Source of the DNA: Chloroflexota bacterium
GTDB lineage: Bacteria > Chloroflexota > Anaerolineae > Aggregatilineales > Phototrophicaceae
Reading direction: 5' to 3'
Length of the DNA stretch: 40,231 nucleotides
Assembly (NCBI GenBank): GCA_026713245.1
Contig: JAPOOU010000088.1
Coordinates: 1 to 40,231 of the forward strand
A program made the translations under genes and the position numbers. The stretch's first letter is position 1. Every line of letters begins with the position of its first letter. Below the pieces are notes generated by a model, which was given only the letters and a program-made list of their open reading frames with translations, did not search any database and was not told the DNA's origin. Below are positions 34,868 through 40,231 of the stretch, piece after piece.

Positions 34868-36685
34868 ATGTTAAAACTGACTACGATGGTATTGACGATT
34901 CTGTTAGCTGTTTCCGTCGGATACGCAACATGGGCGCAAAATCTCGAGAATCCTTATGCGGCTGCGCCGCAATCGCGGACGGACGACGGCGCCTTTGTCC
35001 TCGGCAATACCAGCGCGCGGATGCGCCTCATCGAGTTTTCCGATTTCCTCTGTGGCTTCTGCCAGAGTTACGAGCCCATTGTCGTCGAATTCATTCAGGA
35101 ATACGTCTTGAGCGGCCGGGCGCAATTCGAATACCGCATGTTCCCGGTCGTTGATCCGGATTTGTCTCCGCTTAGCGCAGCAGTAGCGGAATGCGCCGAT
35201 ACCTTGTCTCCGGGTTCATTTTGGCCGGCCCACAACCTGATGTTCGACATTGCCGCTGACGACGGATTCACCGCGGACTCTACAGTTCGCGTTGCCGAAC
35301 AACTCGACCTCGACCATTCCGAGCTTGTCGATTGCGCTGCAGAGGCGAACCAGCATCGCACCGATCAACGTTATGGGCTGGAATTGGGCGTACAAGGCAC
35401 GCCGTCCCTATTTGTACAGTACGAAGACGCGGCGCCGGTAGCGATCGCGCAGGCCCTGCCGGAGCATTTCCCCGCGCTGGTTGACGCTGTTCGTCCGGAG
35501 ACCGCCAACGTTGTCGAGATTGAAGAGGGACCATACGCGGGCATCAGCACCTTTCGCAGCGCCGACGGCGGATTCGTCCTGGGCGCTCCCGAAGCGCCTC
35601 TGACAATCCTTGCCTTCGAAGACTTCCTCTGCCTGCATTGTCAAACATACCTTGAGACTGTCCACACTTTCATTGAGTCTCACGTGCGAACGGGCGCGGC
35701 GCAATTCGAGTATCGGTTTTTCCCCTTGATCGATCCTCAATACTCGGTACAGACGGTTCGCATCGCGGAATGCGTCGGTCATCTGGACATTGGAAAGTTC
35801 TGGGACGCGCATGATTTGCTCTTCGAAATGGCGAAAGAACGGGAATTCGGCGCCAATAGCGCCAGTGATGTCGCGGAATCACTCGATCTTGACGCCGCGG
35901 CGCTCGCAAGATGCATGGACCGTTCAATTCAGTTTCTTGTCGATACCAGACTGGGACAGACGCAAGGCGTGACGGGCACACCGGCTATTCGCGCCAGGCG
36001 AGCCGGTGGCGAGCCCGATGTCATTTTCGCGGGACAGCAAGCACTGGATCGGGGCGGAGCGCCCTTGGACGTGCTGGTCGCCCTGGCGGACGGATTGCCC
36101 GGCGTCACCGTCGGCCCACCCGACCTTACCGTTCTGGACTCCACCATGTTGCCGGATATCAGCTTGCTTACGGGAGATCCCTGTGGACCGCCCTGCTGGC
36201 AAAATATAAGGCCCGGTAAAACGGACATGCGAGACGCACTGGAGATCGTAAGCGGGCTTGATTCAATCAGGATCACGCGAGCAACTGATGCGGAGGTTGC
36301 ATTTGGCTACGAATCCGGCCCTCCTTGCTGCCATATCGTCAGTGACGACGCGGGACTGGTAGCCGGGATAGTACTGCAAATGGCGCCACAGGCGCTCGTC
36401 GGAGAAGTAATCAATAAACTAGGTGAACCACAGTACGTGACAGGCATGCCCTTCGCCGAAAAAGAATACCTGCTCGTTCTGGTTTATCCGGAAAACTCCG
36501 CCTTTCTCTACGCCGTGGTGGCGGGCCCCGACGGCGTATTGAACGAGCTGTCTCCAGTTGTCACGGCGATATATTCTACGGAAGAGCAAATGAGTCAAGT
36601 GATCAGCACATCGCCATTCGACAATTGGAAAGGCTACCTCAGCTACAGCCAATACATGGACGGAGAGTTCGACAACAATCCCTAG
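34868..36685 (+). CDS. Secreted tandem DsbA-like thioredoxin protein with C-terminal CGxPCW domain
   Basis: Probably an exported thiol oxidoreductase. The ATG at 34868 (AGAGGGA upstream) gives a signal peptide (MLKLTTMVLTILLAVSVGYA, cleavage likely near ATWA-Q) and 605 residues; the frame is open further upstream without such a signal. Two DsbA/thioredoxin_4-type domains follow. The first has the CGFC active site and cis-Pro loop GVQGTPSL; the second has CLHC and GVTGTPAI. The last 170 residues form a separate domain opening GDPCGPPCWQNIRPGKT, a cysteine-containing motif that I associate with exported Anaerolineae proteins. It converges on hisE with a 3-nt gap. The client proteins are unknown. 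Confidence 0.82.
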   Translation: MLKLTTMVLTILLAVSVGYATWAQNLENPYAAAPQSRTDDGAFVLGNTSARMRLIEFSDFLCGFCQSYEPIVVEFIQEYVLSGRAQFEYRMFPVVDPDLSPLSAAVAECADTLSPGSFWPAHNLMFDIAADDGFTADSTVRVAEQLDLDHSELVDCAAEANQHRTDQRYGLELGVQGTPSLFVQYEDAAPVAIAQALPEHFPALVDAVRPETANVVEIEEGPYAGISTFRSADGGFVLGAPEAPLTILAFEDFLCLHCQTYLETVHTFIESHVRTGAAQFEYRFFPLIDPQYSVQTVRIAECVGHLDIGKFWDAHDLLFEMAKEREFGANSASDVAESLDLDAAALARCMDRSIQFLVDTRLGQTQGVTGTPAIRARRAGGEPDVIFAGQQALDRGGAPLDVLVALADGLPGVTVGPPDLTVLDSTMLPDISLLTGDPCGPPCWQNIRPGKTDMRDALEIVSGLDSIRITRATDAEVAFGYESGPPCCHIVSDDAGLVAGIVLQMAPQALVGEVINKLGEPQYVTGMPFAEKEYLLVLVYPENSAFLYAVVAGPDGVLNELSPVVTAIYSTEEQMSQVISTSPFDNWKGYLSYSQYMDGEFDNNP

Positions 36686-36688
36686 CAA

Positions 36689-36979
36689 CTAGCCACGCGG
36701 CTGGTGACGCTGTTGTAATTCCAACTCCACATCCTGGACGGAAACGTCCAGTTGCGCCATCAAGACCAACAGGTGATAGAACAGGTCCGCCAGTTCGCTC
36801 ACTTGCTCCTGTCTGCCTTGCTCCAACGCGGCGACGATGGTCTCCACCGCCTCTTCGCCCACTTTCTGCGCGATCTTGCCGCGACCTTCGTCGAATAGTC
36901 GGTTTGTATAGCTTCCCTCTGCTGGGTTCAGCTTGCGATCGCGGATGATCGCTTCCAGCGTCTTGAGCATATCGCTCAT
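36689..36979 (-). CDS. hisE: Phosphoribosyl-ATP pyrophosphatase
   Basis: Second step of histidine synthesis; hydrolyses PR-ATP to PR-AMP. The 96-residue MazG-like helical protein has the GEEAVETIVAAL and ELADLFYHLLVLM metal-binding acidic motifs. Here it is a separate gene, not fused to hisI. It is the last gene of the his operon, 14 nt after hisI. Two ATGs (36979 and three codons later) are possible starts. Confidence 0.95.
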   Translation of the reverse strand: MSDMLKTLEAIIRDRKLNPAEGSYTNRLFDEGRGKIAQKVGEEAVETIVAALEQGRQEQVSELADLFYHLLVLMAQLDVSVQDVELELQQRHQPRG

Positions 36980-36993
36980 CGTCCTGTCCCCGT

Positions 36994-37353
36994 CTAATAT
37001 CGATGCGGCTCGCGAATGAACTGATCAAAACTGCGGTAGAAGCAACTTCGGGCGTTGGTGTGGCAGGCTGGTCCGGCGGGTTGGACCAGGATCAGCAGCG
37101 TGTCGGCATCGCAATCGATGCGTATATCTATCACCTCTTGCGTATTGCCGGAAGTCTCCCCCTTTTGCCAAAGGGTCCGGCGGCTGCGACTCCAAAAGGT
37201 CGTCTTCCCGGTATCCAGCGTGGCTTGCAAGGATTGCGCGTTCATATATGCCACCATCAAGACCTCAAGCGTTGACGCGTCTTGCACGATCGCCGGTAGC
37301 AATCCGCGCTCGTCCCATTGAATCGCCTCCAGTACCCGCCGTTCAAGAGGCAT
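36994..37353 (-). CDS. hisI: Phosphoribosyl-AMP cyclohydrolase
   Basis: Third step of histidine synthesis; opens the adenine ring of PR-AMP. The 119-residue protein has [19 protein letters not shown], the Mg-binding DCDADTLL and the zinc cysteines in PACHT and SCF. GGGAGG lies 5 nt before the ATG, which overlaps the end of hisF by 11 nt. Confidence 0.95.
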   Translation of the reverse strand: MPLERRVLEAIQWDERGLLPAIVQDASTLEVLMVAYMNAQSLQATLDTGKTTFWSRSRRTLWQKGETSGNTQEVIDIRIDCDADTLLILVQPAGPACHTNARSCFYRSFDQFIREPHRY

Positions 37354-38125
37354 CGGATCCCTCCCAGCCAGACAGTCGAATCGGCACGCCAGTGTCGTTC
37401 AGAAAACGTTTGAGGTCCACGATACGCATTTCATTGAAGTGAAACAGCGTCGCCGCCAAAGCCGCGTCCGCGCCGCCTTCTTCAAGCGCTTCACGGAAAT
37501 GCTCTTTGCTGCCGGCGCCACCGGATGCGATCACCGGGATGGATACCGCATCCGCTACCGCCTGTGTCATCTCAATATCATATCCGGATTTGGTTCCGTC
37601 TTTGTCCATGCTCGTCAGCAGAATCTCGCCGGCGCCGCGCTCTTCGACCTCTTTCGCCCAGGGAACTGCTTCCTTATCGGTCGGGATGCGCCCTCCGTTG
37701 ATGTGAACAACCCACTTGCCCTCAACTCTGCGAGGGTCGATCGCCACGACGATGCATTGGCTGCCAAAACCCCAGGCCCCTGACGAAATCAATTCCGGGT
37801 TTCTCACAGCGGCGCTATTGATCGAGACCTTGTCGGCGCCCGCCAACAGCGTCTCGCGTATATCGTCGATGCTGCGAATGCCTCCACCCACACAGAAGGG
37901 AATGAAAATGCTATCCGCCACTTGTTTGACCATTTCCAGCCTTGTCTTGCGCGCCTCGTGCGATGCGGTGATATCAAGAAAAACCAGTTCATCAGCGCCT
38001 TCTCGATCATAAACCATCGCCTGCTCGACCGGGTCGCCGGCATCGCGCAGGTCAAGGAAATTGACGCCTTTGACAACGCGTCCGTCCTTCACATCGAGAC
38101 AGGGTATGATTCGCTTCGCCAACAT
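37343..38125 (-). CDS. hisF: Imidazole glycerol phosphate synthase cyclase subunit
   Basis: Uses ammonia from HisH to close the imidazole ring, releasing AICAR. The 260-residue TIM barrel has catalytic Asp11 (PCLDVKDG) and the second Asp in VVAIDPRR, plus phosphate-binding ASGGAGS. It overlaps hisA by one nt (TAATG), so translation is coupled. Confidence 0.97.
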   Translation of the reverse strand: MLAKRIIPCLDVKDGRVVKGVNFLDLRDAGDPVEQAMVYDREGADELVFLDITASHEARKTRLEMVKQVADSIFIPFCVGGGIRSIDDIRETLLAGADKVSINSAAVRNPELISSGAWGFGSQCIVVAIDPRRVEGKWVVHINGGRIPTDKEAVPWAKEVEERGAGEILLTSMDKDGTKSGYDIEMTQAVADAVSIPVIASGGAGSKEHFREALEEGGADAALAATLFHFNEMRIVDLKRFLNDTGVPIRLSGWEGSDAS

Positions 38126-38850
38126 TATCCACCCCCATTCGCTGCTCGCAGGGCATCGCCCAGCGAGAGCTTTTTTTGATACAGCGCCATGCCGATAATC
38201 GCTCCCGCGACGACGCCGCTTGACGCGAGCCGCTCTATTTCTCCCGCCCTGCTGACGCCGCCCGACGCGATCACCCCCAGCCCGGTTTCCCGCGCCAAGG
38301 CGATCGTATCGTCAATGTTCGCGCCACTTAACATGCCGTCTCGTTTAACATCGGTATACAGCGCATGCCTGACGCCCTTTGTGAATAACCAACCGCCAAA
38401 TTCAACCGGCGACTCCGTCGACAATTCTGTCCAGCCATGCGTGGTCACCTTGTCGTCTCTTGCGTCGAGCGCGACGCAAACAGCGTCAGCGCCAAAGCGC
38501 GCCACCGCCTCGACGACCTTGTCAGGTTGCTTGACCGCCAGCGTCCCCAGGACAACTCGGGAAGCGCCCGCGTCAAAGGCGTCGCCCAGGGCCCCCAAAT
38601 CGCGCAAGCCGCCGCCAAATTGCAGCTTGACATCAAGTTTGGCGACGGACTCCAAGACTCTTATGTTCTCGTTGGCCGCTTCAAATGCGCCATCCAGATT
38701 GACCATGTGAATCCATTCCGCTCCCTGATCAATCCAGGATTGCGCAGTCGCGGCCGGATCCTCGCTAAATACCGTTTCCTGGCTCAAATCCCCTTCGCGC
38801 AGTCGCACGACCTTCCCGTCATGAAGGTCAATTGCCGGGTAGATTATCAT
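38125..38850 (-). CDS. hisA: ProFAR isomerase
   Basis: Amadori isomerisation of ProFAR to PRFAR. The 241-residue TIM barrel has Asp8 ([13 protein letters not shown]), FGGGLRD, and the C-terminal phosphate site [20 protein letters not shown] lies 7 nt before the ATG, inside hisH; the two genes overlap by 23 nt. Confidence 0.96.
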   Translation of the reverse strand: MIIYPAIDLHDGKVVRLREGDLSQETVFSEDPAATAQSWIDQGAEWIHMVNLDGAFEAANENIRVLESVAKLDVKLQFGGGLRDLGALGDAFDAGASRVVLGTLAVKQPDKVVEAVARFGADAVCVALDARDDKVTTHGWTELSTESPVEFGGWLFTKGVRHALYTDVKRDGMLSGANIDDTIALARETGLGVIASGGVSRAGEIERLASSGVVAGAIIGMALYQKKLSLGDALRAANGGG

Positions 38851-39469
38851 CAGCCAGCTCCTCGATTCTCAGAAAGTTGTTCAATATTCGTAGGCCATTG
38901 ACTTGACTTTTCTCGGGATGAAACTGAACGCCGTATACGTTGCCGGATTGCACAGCCGCGGCAAATTCAAGGCCGTAATCAACCGCAGCAATGGTTGCGC
39001 TCCTGTCCTGCGGGGCGCAATAGTAGCTGTGCACGAAGTATACGTGGCTGCTTTCGCCAAGCTTCCGAAACAATGCCGAGCTACCTTTCAATTCAAGCTG
39101 GTTCCAGCCCATATGCGGCACCTTGCGATCGGGAAAGTCCGGAAAGCGCAGCACACGACCCGGTATGACCCCCAGACCCTTGTGTTCGCCCATCTCCTCG
39201 CCAACATCGAAAAGCATTTGCATGCCGACACAGATACCGAGATACGGAATGCCGTTTGCCAGCGCGTCCAGCAAGGGCGCAACCAGATCGCGGCGGCGCA
39301 TCTGCTCCATGCCCGCGCCAAAGGCGCCCACGCCCGGCAAGATAATCTTGGACGCGCCGTTTAACTCCGAGCCATGCTGTACCAGCCGTAGATTATGCGC
39401 CTGAAGATGTTTGAGCGCATGCAGTACGCTCCTGAGATTGCCCGCTCCATAGTCGATAACTGCCAGCAT
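38828..39469 (-). CDS. hisH: Imidazole glycerol phosphate synthase glutaminase subunit
   Basis: Class I glutamine amidotransferase supplying ammonia to HisF. The 213-residue protein has nucleophile Cys80 (LGICVGMQ), the oxyanion PGVGAFG segment and the His/Glu pair in FHPEKSQ. The frame is open to 39505; I chose the ATG at 39469 because GGGGAG lies 6 nt upstream and the protein then starts MLAVIDYGAGN. It is the first structural gene of the his operon, 22 nt after the leader terminator. Confidence 0.96.
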   Translation of the reverse strand: MLAVIDYGAGNLRSVLHALKHLQAHNLRLVQHGSELNGASKIILPGVGAFGAGMEQMRRRDLVAPLLDALANGIPYLGICVGMQMLFDVGEEMGEHKGLGVIPGRVLRFPDFPDRKVPHMGWNQLELKGSSALFRKLGESSHVYFVHSYYCAPQDRSATIAAVDYGLEFAAAVQSGNVYGVQFHPEKSQVNGLRILNNFLRIEELADDNLPGN

Positions 39470-39490
39470 CTCAATCTCCCCATGTCGACG

Positions 39491-39516
39491 TAAAAAGCCC
39501 CGCAAAGGAGCGAGGC
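39491..39516 (-). terminator. Rho-independent attenuator terminator of the his leader
   Basis: Minus strand GCCTCGC and GCGGGGC form a 7-bp stem (one G-U) with a 6-nt loop, followed by TTTTTA. It stands between the his promoter and hisH, which points to conditional termination. Confidence 0.82.
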
Positions 39517-39567
39517 GTCAGTGACAGATAAAATGGCGTGAAGCACTACGAGTCCTGGATCGCTCCT
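39506..39567 (-). promoter_or_regulatory. Antiterminator pairing in the his leader
   Basis: Minus strand AGGAGCGA (39567-39560), within codons 15-18 of the leader peptide, is perfectly complementary to TCGCTCCT (39513-39506), which spans the 3' half of the terminator 5' arm and the adjoining loop. The pairing excludes the terminator. A ribosome stalled on the His codons (7-9) leaves AGGAGCGA free; one that continues to the stop codon disrupts it. Confidence 0.75.
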
Positions 39568-39611
39568 GTTCCGAATGACAACAGATGATGATGGAAAAAT
39601 GATTTCTTCAC
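39546..39611 (-). CDS. Histidine leader peptide (his attenuator)
   Basis: A 21-residue ORF starting at GTG (39611), beginning MKKSFFHHHLLSFG, with three consecutive CAT His codons at 7-9, ending at TAG (39546-39548). GGAAG lies 5 nt before the GTG. It begins about 21 nt after the predicted transcription start of a perfect promoter and is followed by an antiterminator/terminator pair and hisH. Triple His in so short a reading frame at the head of a his operon is the mark of ribosome-mediated attenuation, as in enterobacterial hisL. Confidence 0.85.
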   Translation of the reverse strand: MKKSFFHHHLLSFGTGAIQDS

Positions 39612-39639
39612 GGTCGCTTCCAGTCAACTCTAGCGCGGG

Positions 39640-39668
39640 ATTATATGTGACGCGGTCTTTGTTGTCAA
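39640..39668 (-). promoter_or_regulatory. Consensus sigma70 promoter of the his operon
   Basis: Minus strand TTGACA (39668-39663), a 17-nt spacer, TATAAT (39645-39640): a perfect match to the primary sigma consensus. Transcription would start near 39632. Confidence 0.88.
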
Positions 39669-39732
39669 TGAAGAACATTAAGAAGTCCGAGGATGTGTTC
39701 TCGATATGGCCCCTTGGCGCCCGCTGGAGTGC

Positions 39733-39856
39733 CTCTGGAAGCCCCCGCATTGTCCCCAGGTTTTCGGGACTTTTGGGGTGGCGGAATGGCTGGAGGGCGC
39801 GGTATTGCTGGGTTTTTGGTTTGGCCACAGAGGCCCAGAGGGCATAGAGATTTTTC
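39733..39856. repeat. Direct repeat block, copy 1
   Basis: A block of about 124 nt beginning CTCTGGAAGCCCCCGCATTG and ending in a CCACAGAGGC...AGAGATTTTT segment. It recurs at 39914-40036 with few differences. Open frames across it on both strands encode low-complexity sequence and are not taken as genes. Confidence 0.75.
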
Positions 39857-39913
39857 GCCACAGAGGCGCAGAGAGCACAGAGGGGCGAGCCTCCGGTAAG
39901 CCCCCGGGAGCGT
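39857..39913. repeat. Spacer with extra CCACAGAGGCGCAGAG motif
   Basis: Between the two block copies lies another CCACAGAGGCGCAGAG unit (near 39859) and a partial AAGCCCCCGGGAG, suggesting remains of a further truncated copy. Confidence 0.4.
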
Positions 39914-40036
39914 CTCTGGAAGCCCCCGCATTGTCCCCAGGATTTCGGGCAGTTTGGGATGGCGGAAGGGCTGGAGGGCGCGGTATTGCTGGGTTTTGGT
40001 TTTGCCACAGAGGCGCAGAGGCACAGAGATTTTTTG
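39914..40036. repeat. Direct repeat block, copy 2
   Basis: Second copy of the block at 39733-39856, sharing CTCTGGAAGCCCCCGCATTG, CTGGAGGGCGCGGTATTGCT and the terminal CACAGAGATTTTTT. It ends about 37 nt from the stop codon of the terminase-like gene. Confidence 0.75.
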
Positions 40037-40072
40037 TGGCGGAGTGGTGGTGTTTGGCGAATTCATGGGCGC

Positions 40073-40231
40073 TTAGGCGAAGTCGATGATTTTGCGGCTG
40101 CTGTGTTGGGTGCCGTACCAGGCCAGGGCGGTGGCGATGACGGTGTAGTCGTGGGCGCCGGCGGGGGCGCCGTAGCGCCAGGCGCCGCTGGGCATGCGCT
40201 CGAGGGAGTAGTCGGCCAGTTCGGCGAGCAG
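40073..40231 (-). CDS. Terminase large-subunit-like protein, C-terminal fragment (cut by window edge)
   Basis: The last 52 residues of a protein that continues beyond the window. The segment MPSGAWRYGAPAGAHDYTVIATALAWYG resembles the end of the phage large-terminase nuclease domain (usually AP-G-HDD-V-A-ALA); here the second Asp is Tyr. It could be part of a prophage or a domesticated packaging gene. No other phage gene is visible in the window, so the call rests on this short segment. Confidence 0.5.
   Translation of the reverse strand: MLAELADYSLERMPSGAWRYGAPAGAHDYTVIATALAWYGTQHSSRKIIDFA

Noticed and set aside
39470..39640. T-box or histidine riboswitch before hisH
   Set aside because: No T-box motif was seen, and the leader ORF with three His codons plus complementary segments accounts for the terminator.
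39733..40036. CRISPR array
   Set aside because: Only two long copies with a 57-nt intervening stretch and internal low-complexity motifs; no 24-37 nt repeats with regular unique spacers and no cas genes.
39361..40066. Long minus-strand ORFs upstream of hisH (up to 215 codons)
   Set aside because: They cross the his promoter, leader and duplicated repeat blocks, encode repetitive Pro/Cys/Leu-rich sequence and lack ribosome sites.

Overview
The window (about 40.2 kb, moderately GC-rich) looks like bacterial chromosome, most likely from Chloroflexota (Anaerolineae-like). Reasons are the AfsR/SARP-type regulator built on a STAND-like ATPase, the secreted tandem DsbA-like protein with a CGxPCW C-terminal domain, the ilv-leu-cimA gene set, and abundant short palindromic intergenic repeats. 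The assignment is inference from gene content; no rRNA is present to confirm it.

Layout. 0.3-1.6 kb: a murA-type gene (+). 1.6-13.05 kb: one long minus-strand branched-chain amino-acid operon, read from a sigma70-type promoter at about 13.04 kb in the order leader peptide - ilvE - ilvB - ilvN - ilvC - small ORF - leuA - leuC - leuD - cimA - leuB. 13.1-15.9 kb: argG-argH (minus). 16-20.2 kb: a small unknown gene (+), then a GT4 glycosyltransferase, a CelD-type acetyltransferase and a two-domain rhodanese (all minus). 20.3-23.5 kb (+): an alpha/beta-hydrolase/acyl-CoA-synthetase fusion followed by a LON-domain protein. 24.1-27.7 kb (+): a cell-surface modification cassette (AlgX-like SGNH protein, small membrane protein, CmcH/NodU carbamoyltransferase, DUF5989). 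27.7-30.1 kb: a small membrane protein (+) and gyrB (minus). 30.36 kb: tRNA-Arg(TCT). 30.5-34.7 kb (minus): SARP-like regulator, fadD-type ligase, YbgC-type thioesterase. 34.9-36.7 kb (+): secreted tandem DsbA-like protein. 36.7-39.67 kb (minus): hisH-A-F-I-E behind its own leader. 39.7-40.2 kb: a duplicated repeat block and the 3' end of a terminase-like gene.

The most interesting signal is regulatory. Both amino-acid operons carry what reads as a complete ribosome-mediated transcription attenuator not covered by the long ORFs. The ilv leader has a consensus-like promoter (TTGACA-N17-TATTGT), a 25-codon peptide with 14 Leu/Ile/Val residues, an antiterminator segment directly after its stop codon, and a terminator hairpin with a U-run. 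The his leader has a perfect promoter (TTGACA-N17-TATAAT), a 21-residue peptide with three consecutive His codons, an antiterminator segment complementary to the terminator, and a terminator 22 nt before hisH. These leaders tie operon expression to the charging of the matching tRNAs.

Functionally, the ilv/leu operon holds both 2-isopropylmalate synthase and citramalate synthase with shared LeuCD/LeuB. This allows leucine synthesis and a threonine-independent isoleucine route; ilvD is absent from the window. Intergenic spaces carry at least two repeat families: a 55-98 bp dispersed element (four copies) and GGCGACC...GGTCGCC hairpins.
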